Positions 8,730-18,980 of a stretch of 64,000 nt of DNA are shown in pieces. The DNA comes from Phocaeicola vulgatus (GTDB lineage: Bacteria > Bacteroidota > Bacteroidia > Bacteroidales > Tannerellaceae), in contig CP091733.1 in NCBI GenBank assembly GCA_022009975.1, positions 947,001 to 1,011,000 of the forward strand, read 5' to 3'. Position numbers and translations under genes: made by a program. The notes under the pieces were generated by a model. The model worked only from the letters and a program-made list of their open reading frames with translations. It was not told the origin of the DNA and made no database searches. The stretch's first letter is position 1. The number at the start of each line of letters is the position of its first letter.

Positions 8730-10526
8730 ATGAAACTTAATAAATTTAAATATGTTGTGGTAGGCGCATTCTTTGCCGTAGGCGGAATGACAACCAGTTG
8801 TGATACTTTGGATATCGATAACCTGGAAACATACGATGAATCCATGGTTTGGCACGATGCGAATTTGGCAAGTGCTTATGTAAATAACTTATATGCGGAA
8901 TGTTTTACGAATTGGTCTGTGTCTGCGGATGGCAATTCAGACATATTGACGGGTATGCCTTGGTATTTGGGAACTATCACCGAGACTGGTTCTTCCTATA
9001 AAAAATGGACTTATACAGAAATCCGTCATATCAATGAGGCGATAAAACGTTTGGAAGCAAGTACCGAATTGGATAAAAGCTTAGCAAACAACCTGCTTGG
9101 CCAAGCTTATTTCATGCGTGCTTATATGTATTATTGGATGGTCTTGCATCATGGTGGAGTTCCTTATATCAAGGTTCCACAGGACAAAGACAAGGACGAT
9201 TTGTTTGTAAAGCGTAATACAACTCCGGAATGTTTCCAATTCATGGTGGAGGATTTGGATAAAGCCATCTCTATGTTGCCTGCCAAGATTGCCGGAAGTT
9301 CAAGTGATTATGGCCGCATTGACCAATGTTTTGCCAAGGCTTGGAAAGCAAAGACATTATTGTTGAAATGCTCTCCACAGTTTAACCCGACTCATCCGTA
9401 TGATAATGCATACTGGAGTGAAGCCTATGCTGCTGCGAAAGAAGCGTATGATTTTTGTGTGGCAAACGGGATTGCTTTGACTGAGAGATATGCTGATATT
9501 TGGTTGCAAGAACAGGGACCTGAGGTTGTATTCCCGGTAGTCAACAAGAATCCGAACCGTGTTTCAGGTTGGGCTTCCACAACTCGTCCTGCTTCTATCA
9601 GCCGTGGCGTGAACCAATCCAATCCTACTTGGGAGTTTGTAAAGGATTTCCCGATGTTGGATGGTAAACGTTTCGATGATCCTTCCGGTAAATATTATGT
9701 AGGAGATGAAAACGCTTTGTTGAAATCTTTTTGGAAGAACAGGGATCCTCGCTTCAACCAGGTTCTTTTCTATAATGGATCTGAATATCCGGTTGCTGGC
9801 AAACCTTCAGGTTATAGACAGTATAATGCGTTAGGTATTAGTAATGCCGACGACCAATATGGTATTAATCCGGCAGCGCATACAAATGCTGTTAACAACG
9901 ATGTATACAGTGGCTTCTACAACTACAAAGCTGCGGATATGACATTGACACAAGCAACAGTCTTGACATACGATATTGACTATATATTGATGCGTTTCGC
10001 CGAAGTGATGTTTATCTATGCTGAAGCTGCAAATGAAACGGGTCATTCGGATGTCGCTATCGATATGTTGAAGCAGATTCGTAAACGTGCGGGCATCGAG
10101 GCGGGTGCTGACGGACTTTATGGTTTGAGCGTTGGAAGCCGCGAAGCAATCCGTAAGGCAATCTTGGATGAACGTGAAATCGAACTTTGTTACGAAGGAC
10201 ATCGTTTCTGGGATTTGCGCCGTACACGTAATATGATGAAATTGGCAGGTTGGACGAAACATGGCATTGAAGCGATTGCAATCAATCCTGACGGCACGGA
10301 CATGGATTTGAATGAAGCAAGAGAAAAGACGAATAATTACGAATTGACTACGGCTGATTTCCGTTACATCATCCACCAGGTTCCTTATACCGAAGCTGCT
10401 GAAAGAGAATTCGTGATTGAAGAATCATTCTATTTCTTCCCAATCCAGAAAGTGAATTTGGATGAAAACCCGAATTTGGAACAAAACAACAATTGGGGTG
10501 GAACTTTCAATCCTACGATGGAATAA
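8730..10526 (+). CDS. SusD-like substrate-binding lipoprotein 1 (RagB/SusD family)
   Basis: 598 residues with a lipoprotein signal (GGMTTSC, Cys at about 24). The SusD fold is shown by helical TPR-like segments (LLGQAYFMRAYMYYWMVLHH), the C-terminal motif ILDEREIELCYEGHRFWDLR and the closing FPIQKVNLDENPNLEQNN. It caps the SusC barrel on the cell surface and binds the ligand. It is co-transcribed with the preceding susC and ended by a hairpin at 10548. The exact ligand cannot be read from the sequence. Confidence 0.95.
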   Translation: MKLNKFKYVVVGAFFAVGGMTTSCDTLDIDNLETYDESMVWHDANLASAYVNNLYAECFTNWSVSADGNSDILTGMPWYLGTITETGSSYKKWTYTEIRHINEAIKRLEASTELDKSLANNLLGQAYFMRAYMYYWMVLHHGGVPYIKVPQDKDKDDLFVKRNTTPECFQFMVEDLDKAISMLPAKIAGSSSDYGRIDQCFAKAWKAKTLLLKCSPQFNPTHPYDNAYWSEAYAAAKEAYDFCVANGIALTERYADIWLQEQGPEVVFPVVNKNPNRVSGWASTTRPASISRGVNQSNPTWEFVKDFPMLDGKRFDDPSGKYYVGDENALLKSFWKNRDPRFNQVLFYNGSEYPVAGKPSGYRQYNALGISNADDQYGINPAAHTNAVNNDVYSGFYNYKAADMTLTQATVLTYDIDYILMRFAEVMFIYAEAANETGHSDVAIDMLKQIRKRAGIEAGADGLYGLSVGSREAIRKAILDEREIELCYEGHRFWDLRRTRNMMKLAGWTKHGIEAIAINPDGTDMDLNEAREKTNNYELTTADFRYIIHQVPYTEAAEREFVIEESFYFFPIQKVNLDENPNLEQNNNWGGTFNPTME

Positions 10527-10547
10527 GCGAATTTTAAATAATTAACA

Positions 10548-10580
10548 AAGACGGGGAGCTACAATTCAGTTCCCCGTCTT
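10548..10580 (+). terminator. Hairpin after the susCD pair
   Basis: AAGACGGGGA and TCCCCGTCTT form a perfect 10-base-pair stem with a 13-base loop. There is no long T-run, so termination may be partial and allow read-through into the enzyme genes. Confidence 0.6.
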
Positions 10581-10587
10581 AACTTTG
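10580..10587 (+). promoter_or_regulatory. -7 box upstream of the TIM-barrel gene
   Basis: TAACTTTG fits TAnnTTTG and lies 29 bases before the ATG at 10616. No clear -33 TTTG is present. It would give the enzyme genes their own transcript. Confidence 0.45.
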
Positions 10588-10615
10588 TGCAGTTTATAAT
10601 TAAAAATGTAATACG

Positions 10616-11506
10616 ATGAACACTAAACTCTCTTTATTGGCTGCCGCATTGCTATTTGCATTTACCAGCGTGCAGGCGGAAAACAAAATCACAATTGGCG
10701 TCATACAGTATGATTTAAGTGATATAGACAAAAGTTTTAAGGATTTGCATGACCAGGGATTCGGGTCTTGTGAAATCAATTACCGATCCAATACTTTGAC
10801 CAAAGAATTTGCCGAAAAGGTTAAAGCCGCATCCGCAAAACATAATATAAAAGTGACTACGGTGGTGGGCGTGCCGGGTAAAGACAATGCTTGGAATTTC
10901 CGCAAAGGTCCATCTACCATCGGATTGGTGCCGAAGGAAAACCGTGAAGAAAAGATCAAGGTTTATCATGAGATGATTGACTTTTGTGCGATGGCTGGCG
11001 TTCCTGCCATGCATTCCCATTTTGGTTTCATTCCTGAAGATTGTTCATCCGAACAGTATTTGGATTTTATCAAGGTCATGAAGGAGTTGGCGAATTATGC
11101 CAAAGAACGCAATGTCATGATTTATTTCGAGACAGGACAGGAGACACCGACCACATTGATTCGTGCGATTACTGACATAGGAACAGGCAATGTGTTCATC
11201 AATTGTGACTTGGCAAACTTGCTGATGTATGGAAAAGCCAATTCATTGGATGCCGTAAAACAGTTTGGCCCGCTTATCAAAGAGTTCCATGCGAAGGACG
11301 GTAAGTATCCAACTCGTGAAAATCCGTATGAATTGGGAGCGGAAGTGCCCATTCCAACAGGAGAAGTGGATTTCCCGGCTGTCATTGCGGAATTGAAAAA
11401 ACAGGGCTTCTCCGGTGCCGTGACAATCGAATGTGAATTGAATGGTTCACAGCACGATTATGTAGTTAAAACTCGTAAATATTTACAGGAGTTATTGGAT
11501 AAATAA
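10616..11506 (+). CDS. Exported sugar phosphate isomerase/epimerase-like TIM-barrel protein
   Basis: 296 residues: signal peptide (1-21, VQA before ENK) and a xylose-isomerase-like barrel. Likely metal ligands and active-site residues are visible in HSHFG, YFETGQE, INCDLAN, EFHAKDG and TIECE. Proteins of this kind in 3-keto-sugar loci act on free oxidised or isomerised sugars, not on phosphates, and the signal peptide fits a periplasmic role. It is followed 116 bases later by the Gfo/Idh gene. The family assignment is firm; the substrate is inferred from neighbours. Confidence 0.85.
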   Translation: MNTKLSLLAAALLFAFTSVQAENKITIGVIQYDLSDIDKSFKDLHDQGFGSCEINYRSNTLTKEFAEKVKAASAKHNIKVTTVVGVPGKDNAWNFRKGPSTIGLVPKENREEKIKVYHEMIDFCAMAGVPAMHSHFGFIPEDCSSEQYLDFIKVMKELANYAKERNVMIYFETGQETPTTLIRAITDIGTGNVFINCDLANLLMYGKANSLDAVKQFGPLIKEFHAKDGKYPTRENPYELGAEVPIPTGEVDFPAVIAELKKQGFSGAVTIECELNGSQHDYVVKTRKYLQELLDK

Positions 11507-11622
11507 GTATCTTCGGAAATTCTAATGTTTGGCAGGCGGGCATCTTTTAAAAAGGCTGACCGGGTCCAAACAGCAGGTTTGATAGAATTAGTATAATAGA
11601 AAATAGAATATAAAGTAGTATA

Positions 11623-12879
11623 ATGGGAACAAATAGAAGAGACTTCCTTAAAACGCTTGGAGGTGTAGCCATGTTTACCATCGTTCCGCGCAACGTTTTG
11701 GGTAAAGGTTATATCGCTCCCAGCGATCAGCTGACAAAGGGTATTATTGGTACAGGCGGAATGGGACGAGGCCATGTCAATTATGCAGGAACACGTTTGG
11801 TTGCCGTTTGTGATGTGGACAAGAACCACTTGGAATTGGGTAAGAATTTGGTGAAAGAGAAGATTGCCGCTTATCATGATTTCCGTGATTTGATTTTGGA
11901 TCCGAATGTGGACATCGTGCATATCGCCACTCCTCCTCATTGGCATGGCATCATGTCGGTCGAGGCTGCAAAGGCTGGCAAGGATATTTGGTGTGAAAAG
12001 CCGATGACAAGGACAATCGGCGAGGGTAAACGTGTCATGGAAGCGGTTAAGCAGTATGGAAGAATGTTCCGTCTGAACACTTGGTTCCGTTTCAAAGACC
12101 AGTTCTATGGATTGGGCACTCCGGTCAAGCCTTTGAAGAAATTGGTGCAGAGCGGCCTTTTGGGATGGCCTTTGAAAGTGACTATCAGCAAACATACCGG
12201 TTTTGACTGGAAGTTCTATTGGGTCGGTAAAGAGTATTTGGAACCACAACCTGTTCCTTCTGAACTGGATTACGATATGTGGTTAGGCCCGGCTCCTTAC
12301 AAACCATACAATGCACACCGCGTGCACCAGACTTTCCGTGGTTATTGGGATTATGACGCAGGAGGATTGGGAGACATGGGACAGCACTACATCGACCCGG
12401 TTCAATATATCTTGGGAAAAGATAATACCAGCCCGGTCAAAGTGGAAGTGGACGCTCCTCAACAACACCCGGATGCGGTAGGAACATGGCGTTCCATCAC
12501 TTATACATACGAAGATGGTTGCCAAATCGTGTTGTGGGGCGGTGATTATGGAGACCCGAACACTCCTTATATCGCTGGTCCGAAAGGAAATGTTTACAAG
12601 AACTTTGTCTGCGACATACCGGATTGGGAGAAGAAGTTGTCCGACTTCCCAGATCCTGAACCTCAAGTGACGGACTTTATCGAAAGTGTGAAGACCCGCC
12701 AGCCATTTGCCTTGAATGAACGTAACGGATTCCGTTCCGCAACCATTGTGAATATGGGTGGTGTGGCATTGCGGTTGAACCGCACTTTGCATTTTGATCC
12801 AGAGAAATTGGAATTTATCAATGATGACGCTGCCAATCGTTTGATTGACCAGCCAATTCGTTCACCGTGGGATATATAA
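11623..12879 (+). CDS. Gfo/Idh/MocA oxidoreductase with Tat-type signal
   Basis: 418 residues. The N-terminus TNRRDFLKTLGG is a twin-arginine signal, so the enzyme is probably exported folded with its NAD(P) cofactor. The Rossmann motif GIIGTGGMGRGH is near residue 43 and the family motif CEKPM near residue 126. A C-terminal substrate domain with GGLGDMGQHYID follows. Related periplasmic enzymes oxidise the C3 hydroxyl of glycosides or sugars. In this operon it would make the 3-keto-glycoside that the DUF1080 protein then splits. The HEAT-DUF1080 gene starts 35 bases downstream. Confidence 0.88.
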   Translation: MGTNRRDFLKTLGGVAMFTIVPRNVLGKGYIAPSDQLTKGIIGTGGMGRGHVNYAGTRLVAVCDVDKNHLELGKNLVKEKIAAYHDFRDLILDPNVDIVHIATPPHWHGIMSVEAAKAGKDIWCEKPMTRTIGEGKRVMEAVKQYGRMFRLNTWFRFKDQFYGLGTPVKPLKKLVQSGLLGWPLKVTISKHTGFDWKFYWVGKEYLEPQPVPSELDYDMWLGPAPYKPYNAHRVHQTFRGYWDYDAGGLGDMGQHYIDPVQYILGKDNTSPVKVEVDAPQQHPDAVGTWRSITYTYEDGCQIVLWGGDYGDPNTPYIAGPKGNVYKNFVCDIPDWEKKLSDFPDPEPQVTDFIESVKTRQPFALNERNGFRSATIVNMGGVALRLNRTLHFDPEKLEFINDDAANRLIDQPIRSPWDI

Positions 12880-12913
12880 TGGAGGGTATTAATAACTAAA
12901 AAGAATTGGAAGT

Positions 12914-15058
12914 ATGAGAAAAGCATATATGACAATCAGTGCCCTCTTGTTGTGCACAGGCATGATGTTGGCACAAACTCCGGCTAACCGTACAGCCAAA
13001 ACCGTGGCTGCGGACGTATTGGCTCAAATGCCGGCGGGGCAACAGGAAACCTATAATGATTTGATAGGGCAATTGAGCCAAGCGGGCGATGACGCTGTCC
13101 AAGTAATCGTGGGCATGATCAATGCTCCGGGCAAGGGAAGCAATGCCCAGACCGATTATGCGTTGAGCGGTTTGTCCCATTTCGTCATGGCAAAAGGGCA
13201 AGAGAGCGCACGTCTGGTAGTGGCAAAAGCGTATGTGAAAGCGTTGGGGTCTGTTTCAGAGCGTGAAACAAAGGCATTTATCATCCGTCAACTTCAAATC
13301 ATGGGCGGCGATGAGGCTGTGGACGCATTGGCGGATTATTTGACAGACAAGGAATTGAGCGGCCCGGCTTCACGTGCTTTGGCTCGGATAGCAACTCCGG
13401 CTGCGGGCGAAGCATTGATGGCTGGCTTGAAATCCCGTGAGGCAATGGGAGCAAAGGCTAAGCGGGATATGATAAACGCCATTGCAGAGGCTAAAGTGGC
13501 TGGTGCCGAAGAACTGTTGCTTACATTTGTCGGCAGTCAGGATATCGACCTGCAAAAGACCGTTTTGTATGCATTGAGCCAAGTAGGAGGCGAAGCTTCT
13601 TTGAAAGTGTTGGGCGATGCGGCTGCGCAAGCAGGATACACGATGGAAAAGAGCGGGGCTAACGAAGCTTATATCGAATTAATCAAGAATATAGCAGCCA
13701 AGGGCAATGTGGCTGCTGCGGAAAAGGCTGCTAAGGATTTGCAGAAGAAGGCAGAGAAGGCAAACCAACTCCAGACACGGGAGGCGGCATTGAAGATTCT
13801 TCTTTCTTTGAAAGGGAACAAAGATGCTACCAAGATGTTGTTGGCTGCATTGAAAGACCCGTGTAAAGGATATCGCAATGCGGCGTTGAACTTCGCTTCT
13901 GATTATGTGGGCGAATCCGATTACATCGAGGTGGTAAAAGCGATCTTGAAGGCTAAACCGGAAGTGAAAGTGGATGTGATTAACTGGTTAGGCCGTGAAG
14001 CCAAATGCCCGGCAAAGAACCCAGTCCTGAAGAAATTGATGGTTCGCTTCGATTTGTCATTGGCACAAGTGTTGACACAGCAACTGAAATCAGGAGATTT
14101 TGCCGTAGAACAAGCGGCTGTGTGGACAATGGTTAAGTTGGGTGACGCAGCGTTTATCCCGACAATTGCCAATTTGTTGACCAATTCAGATAAGCAAGTC
14201 GTGTTGTTAGCCCAAGATGCTTTGTTGGCATTCCCGGGAAAAGTAGACAATGCGGTGGCTGAAGCCATAAATAAAGCAGGTGACGACGGTAAAGTTGCCG
14301 GATTGGAACTGTTGGCAGTCCGCATGGCAGACTCAAAAGTCAATACTGTCTTGGAACAGATGAAGAGTTCTTCCGCCTCTGTCAAGGGTGCTGCTTATAC
14401 AGCGTTGCAGAAGGTGGTGACTGCAAGAGACTTCACGACTACTTGTGGATTATTGGAATCCCAAACAGAAGCCAACGATGTGAAACTGATGCAAGAAGCC
14501 GTTAAGGCAGCCGTCCATTTTATGCCGGCAGCAGAGCAAGTATCAACGGTGACACGCCGGATGTATCAAGCGGGCGAAGCAAAGAAGTCACTTTATTATG
14601 CTGTGTTGGCTTCAACCAACGACCCGAAAGCTTTACAAATCATTATTGACGGATGTAATAAGAATACTGGAGCAGCTAAGACTGCAGCTGTTGAAGCATT
14701 GATGAGTTGGAAAGGCATAGAAGCTGCTGAGTATTTATTTGAAATAGCAAAAGGTTCAGGCGATTTGGCAAACCGGTCATTGACTCGTTATGTCAATTTG
14801 ATTGCTTCATCTTCCATGACAGGAGAAAACAAATTGCTCCGTCTGCGCAAAGCAATGGATATTGCGAAGAGTGATGATGTACGCAGTTTGGTTTTGCAGA
14901 AAGTGGAAGGCACGGGAACCTATTTGGCTATGCTTTACGCTGCTGAATATTTGGATAACAAGCCAGTTCAACAACCAGCTGCCAATGCAGTGATGAATAT
15001 CGCATTGGGCCATCCTGAATATACAGGTCAGAATGTGAGAGCCATGTTGGAAAGGTAA
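12914..15058 (+). CDS. HEAT-repeat N-terminal part of a HEAT-DUF1080 protein
   Basis: 714 residues: signal peptide (1-20, GMMLAQ) and then about fifteen helical HEAT-type repeats rich in Ala and Leu. The frame stops as MLER at 15058, and a DUF1080 frame starts at the overlapping ATG. Adding one A to the GGAAAGG run at about 15051 joins the two as [19 protein letters not shown]. The two frames are therefore most likely one gene of about 1,150 residues, as in related Bacteroidales. The HEAT scaffold probably positions the catalytic domains or binds a partner. Confidence 0.85.
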   Translation: MRKAYMTISALLLCTGMMLAQTPANRTAKTVAADVLAQMPAGQQETYNDLIGQLSQAGDDAVQVIVGMINAPGKGSNAQTDYALSGLSHFVMAKGQESARLVVAKAYVKALGSVSERETKAFIIRQLQIMGGDEAVDALADYLTDKELSGPASRALARIATPAAGEALMAGLKSREAMGAKAKRDMINAIAEAKVAGAEELLLTFVGSQDIDLQKTVLYALSQVGGEASLKVLGDAAAQAGYTMEKSGANEAYIELIKNIAAKGNVAAAEKAAKDLQKKAEKANQLQTREAALKILLSLKGNKDATKMLLAALKDPCKGYRNAALNFASDYVGESDYIEVVKAILKAKPEVKVDVINWLGREAKCPAKNPVLKKLMVRFDLSLAQVLTQQLKSGDFAVEQAAVWTMVKLGDAAFIPTIANLLTNSDKQVVLLAQDALLAFPGKVDNAVAEAINKAGDDGKVAGLELLAVRMADSKVNTVLEQMKSSSASVKGAAYTALQKVVTARDFTTTCGLLESQTEANDVKLMQEAVKAAVHFMPAAEQVSTVTRRMYQAGEAKKSLYYAVLASTNDPKALQIIIDGCNKNTGAAKTAAVEALMSWKGIEAAEYLFEIAKGSGDLANRSLTRYVNLIASSSMTGENKLLRLRKAMDIAKSDDVRSLVLQKVEGTGTYLAMLYAAEYLDNKPVQQPAANAVMNIALGHPEYTGQNVRAMLER

Positions 15059-16379
15059 TGAAAGTATTGGATAATCCGGATGCCCATTATCAAGTAGAAG
15101 GAATCAAGAAGCATTTGGCAGAAATGCCGGATGAGGTCGGTTTCGTTCCTATGTTCAACGGCAAGGATTTGACTGGCTGGAAAGGCATGGTCGAAGGCGG
15201 AAATCCATATAAACGTTATGCTTTGAAACCTGCCAAGTTGGCGAAAGAACAGGAAAAGGCAGACGAGCGCATGCGTGCCGACTGGATAGTTGAGGATGGT
15301 TGTTTGGTTTACCTTGGCACTGGTTATGACAACTTATGTTCAGAGAAGCAATATGGCGACTTTGAGATGTATGTGGAATGGATGTTGGATCCGGCAGGAA
15401 AAGAACCGGATGCCGGCATTTATTTGCGTGCGACTCCGCAAGTCCAGATTTGGGACACTTCCCGAGTAAACGTGGGTGCCCAAGTGGGTTCAGGTGGATT
15501 GTACAACAACCAGGTGAATGAAAGCAAGCCGTCCAAAGTGGCTGATAACAAATTGGGCGAATGGAACACGTTCCACATCAAGATGGTGGGCGACCGTGTG
15601 ACTGTCGATTTCAATGGCGAGCGCGTCGTGGATAATGTCATCTTGGAAAACTATTGGGATCGTAGCAAACCTATCTTTGCAACAGAACAGATTGAATTGC
15701 AGGCTCATGGAAGCAAATGCTATTTCCGCAATATATATGTAAAGGAGTTGAAGCGCCAAGAGCCGTTCCAGCTTTCCGAACAAGAGAAGAAAGAGGGCTT
15801 CCAAGTGCTGTTCGACGGAACGAATATGTACGAATGGCAAGGTAACACAGGCGATTACATCTTGGAAGATGGTTGCATCTCAATGGTGCCGAGCCGCAGT
15901 TTCGGTGGAAACCTTTATACAAAGAAAGAGTTCGCAAACTTTATCTACCGCTTCGAGTTCCAATTGACTCAGGGAGCGAATAATGGTGTCGGATTGCGTG
16001 CTCCGTTGGAAGGCGACGCTGCGTATGTCGGAATGGAAAGCCAAATCTTGGATTGTGAACATCCGATATATAAAGGAATCACTCCTTACCAGCATCATGG
16101 TTCCATCTACGGCATTTTGAAAGCCGATGAGAATCATAAGACAGCCATGAAGCCGGTCGGCGAATGGAATGAAGAGGAAATCATCTGCGACGGCGACAAC
16201 ATTAAAGTCACATTGAATGGCGTGGTCATCGTGGAAGGCAATATCCGTGAAGCCGTTAAGAATGGCACACCGGACAAAAAGAACACCCGGGTTTGTTCAA
16301 TAAGAAAGGACATATCGGATTCTTGGGACACGGTTCTCCTGTGAAATTCCGTAATATCCGAGTGAAGGAATTGAAGTAA
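15058..16379 (+). CDS. Double DUF1080 domain (3-keto-disaccharide hydrolase type), C-terminal part of the HEAT fusion
   Basis: Two concanavalin-like DUF1080 domains lie in tandem: [15 protein letters not shown] opens the first (about residues 29-235 of this part) and [15 protein letters not shown] the second (about 255-440). The family includes enzymes that cleave 3-keto-glycosides. This part has no signal peptide of its own, which supports its being the tail of the exported HEAT protein. A second indel at about 16284 (AACACCC for AACCACCC) moves the frame. Restored, the protein ends [17 protein letters not shown] with the stop at 16379 instead of 16344. A terminator follows. Confidence 0.85.
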
Positions 16380-16402
16380 TTTCACTTTTATAAAAATGGT
16401 TT

Positions 16403-16446
16403 TTCCCTGCCGTCATCTGTGAAGATACACGGCAGGGATTTTTTTA
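16403..16446 (+). terminator. Rho-independent terminator of the 3-keto operon
   Basis: CCCTGCCGT (16405-16413) pairs with ACGGCAGGG (16429-16437) and is followed by a T-rich tail. Confidence 0.85.
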
Positions 16447-16468
16447 TTTGTAGATTCTTCTGTTTTTA

Positions 16469-16500
16469 TTTGGGTATTCCGATATCAATGTGTAACTTTC
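16469..16500 (+). promoter_or_regulatory. Promoter of pepT
   Basis: TTTG at 16469-16472, a 20-base spacer, and TAACTTTC at 16493-16500 (one mismatch to TAnnTTTG). The pepT ATG is 33 bases downstream. Confidence 0.6.
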
Positions 16501-16532
16501 GCCCATCAATTACATATAGAACCAAAGTGAAT

Positions 16533-17753
16533 ATGATGACAGTTGTAGAGCGATTACTCAAATATGTGACTTTTAGCACACAATCCAGCGAAGAAACAGG
16601 TGTTACACCCAGTACACCCGGACAGAAAGTCTTTGCGGAAGCTTTGGCGAAAGAGCTGGAAGAGTTAGGATTGGAAGATATTTCAGTAGATGACCATTCA
16701 TACTTGATGGCGACTTTGCCTGCCAATACTGATGCGGAGCTGCCTGTTGTTGGTTTCATCTCCCATTTGGACACCAGCCCGGAAATGCCAGGCGAAGGTG
16801 TTAAACCGCGCATCGTTTCTTATCAAGGTGGTGATGTCGTGTTGAACGAAGAACAAAACATCGTCCTTTCTCCATCCATGTTCCCTGAATTGACCAACTA
16901 TGTCGGACAAGAGTTGATGGTGACAGATGGAACGACATTATTAGGAGCAGACGACAAAGCCGGAGTGGCTGCTATTGTATCGGCCATGGCATATTTGAAA
17001 GCGCATCCTGAAATCAAACATGGGAAAATCCGTGTCGGATTCACACCTGACGAAGAAATAGGACAAGGAGCAGACCATTTCGATGTGCAGAAGTTCGGAT
17101 GCGATTGGGCTTACACGGTGGATGGCGGAGCAATCGGCGAATTGGAATATGAAAACTTCAATGCTGCCCAGGCTAAAGTCATATTCAAAGGTTTGAATGT
17201 CCATCCAGGCACAGCAAAAGGCAAAATGGTCAACGCTTCAAATTTGGCTGTCCGCTTTGCATCTTGGTTGCCTGCGGAACAGCGTCCGGAACACACGGAA
17301 GGATACGAAGGCTTTTTCCATCTTATCGGAATGAACGGTGGAATTGAAGAAGCTTCACTTGTTTACATCATCCGTGACCATTCCCGCCAATTGTTTGAAG
17401 AAAAGAAGCACTTGATGGAAACATTGGTGAAATGCAGTAATGAGTTGCAGCCAGGAAGTACAACTCTTGAAATGCGTGACCAATACTATAATATGCGTGA
17501 AATAGTTGAATCCAATATGTTTATTGTTGATTTGGCTTCTGAAGCAATGAAGGCTGTTGGAGTCAAACCTCTTATCCAGCCTATTCGTGGCGGAACAGAC
17601 GGAGCACGCCTCTCATTCATGGGATTGCCTTGCCCGAACTTGTTCACTGGAGGACATAATTTCCATGGCAGATATGAATACATTCCTCTTCCTTCGTTGC
17701 AGAAGGCAATGGAAACTGTCGTGAAGATTATTGAAATGATTTCAAACAAATAA
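16533..17753 (+). CDS. pepT: Peptidase T (tripeptide aminopeptidase, M20B)
   Basis: 406 residues counted from the ATG at 16533 (the next codon is also ATG). Zinc-site motifs typical of PepT are present: [36 protein letters not shown] and the C-terminal [11 protein letters not shown]. It removes the N-terminal residue from tripeptides in the cytoplasm. The frame continues upstream to 16419, but that would start inside the previous terminator. gcvT follows after 30 bases, a pairing often seen in Bacteroidales. Confidence 0.95.
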   Translation: MMTVVERLLKYVTFSTQSSEETGVTPSTPGQKVFAEALAKELEELGLEDISVDDHSYLMATLPANTDAELPVVGFISHLDTSPEMPGEGVKPRIVSYQGGDVVLNEEQNIVLSPSMFPELTNYVGQELMVTDGTTLLGADDKAGVAAIVSAMAYLKAHPEIKHGKIRVGFTPDEEIGQGADHFDVQKFGCDWAYTVDGGAIGELEYENFNAAQAKVIFKGLNVHPGTAKGKMVNASNLAVRFASWLPAEQRPEHTEGYEGFFHLIGMNGGIEEASLVYIIRDHSRQLFEEKKHLMETLVKCSNELQPGSTTLEMRDQYYNMREIVESNMFIVDLASEAMKAVGVKPLIQPIRGGTDGARLSFMGLPCPNLFTGGHNFHGRYEYIPLPSLQKAMETVVKIIEMISNK

Positions 17754-17783
17754 TATTATATACAAATCTAAAATCGTGAAAGA

Positions 17784-18868
17784 ATGAAAACGACACCGTT
17801 TACCGATGTGCATATTGCTTTAGGAGCAAAGATGCATGAATTCGCAGGGTATAATATGCCTATAGAATATACCAGTATCATAGAAGAACACATGACTGTT
17901 GTCAATGGAGTTGGTGTATTTGATGTTTCCCACATGGGAGAGTTTGGGTGAAAGGTCCAAAAGCTCTTGAGTTTATCCAGTCAGTAGCTTCCAATGACGC
18001 ATCCGTATTGCAAATAGGCAAAGCACAATATACTTGCTTCCCGAATGATAAGGGTGGCATCGTTGATGACTTCTTGGTTTATCATTATGGTCCTGAAAAA
18101 TATCTGTTGGTTGTTAATGCTGCCAATATTGAAAAAGACTGGAACTGGTGTGTTAGCCATAACACAGTAGGCGCAGAATTGGAAAATGCGTCTGACAACA
18201 TGGCTCAATTGGCTATCCAAGGTCCGAAAGCTCAGGAAGTATTGCAGAAATTGACCCCGGTTGATTTGGCTTCTATCCCATATTATTCTTTTGTAACAGG
18301 TGAATTTGCAGGTTGCAAAGAGGTGATTATCTCTAACACAGGTTATACAGGAGCAGGTGGATTTGAACTTTATTTCTATCCGAGTGATGCGATGACTATT
18401 TGGAACGCTATCTTTGAAGCAGGAAAACCAGAAGGAATCAAACCAATCGGTTTGGGCGCACGCGACACATTGCGTTTGGAAATGGCATTCTGCTTATATG
18501 GAAATGACTTGGATGACACAACTTCTCCTATCGAAGCTGGTTTGGGTTGGATCACTAAGTTTGTTGATGGAAAGAACTTCACCAACCGTGCTGAGTTGGA
18601 ACGCCAGAAGAAAGAGGGCGTGACCCGCAAACTTTGCGCATTTGAAATGGTTGACAAGGGAATTCCTCGTCATGGATATGAAATCGTTGATGCTGAAGGC
18701 AATGTGATTGGTAATGTAACTTCCGGAACCATGTCTCCTGTTTTGAAGAAAGGAATCGGAATGGGTTATGTGAAACCTGCTTTGGCTAAATCAGGATCTG
18801 AAATATTCATTAAGGTTCGTAATCGCAACTTGAAAGCTCAGGTTGTTAAACCTCCTTTCCGCAAATAA
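17784..18868 (+). CDS. gcvT: Glycine cleavage system T protein (aminomethyltransferase), one-base frameshift
   Basis: About 361 residues once repaired. It takes the aminomethyl group from the H protein, releases ammonia and forms methylene-tetrahydrofolate. Typical segments are [41 protein letters not shown] and [12 protein letters not shown]. The first 54 codons (17784-17945) end GEFG then TGA. Adding one T to the TTT run at about 17943-17945 gives [13 protein letters not shown] and continues without a break to 18868. The break in a homopolymer of a core gene points to sequence error. Genes for the P and H proteins are not in the window. Confidence 0.9.
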
Positions 18869-18902
18869 TTTTTTTTATTAATCTAATATAATATGTAACA
18901 TT

Positions 18903-18970
18903 ACGTTGTGCAGGTCTTGACGTGTTTGTTTTCCAAACGAATGCGACAAGGCAGGCGCAACGTTTTTTTA
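18903..18970 (+). terminator. Terminator after gcvT
   Basis: ACGTTGTGC (18903-18911) pairs with GCGCAACGT (18955-18963), with an inner hairpin GTTTG/CAAAC, followed by a run of seven T. Confidence 0.75.
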
Positions 18971-18980
18971 TGACTGAAAG

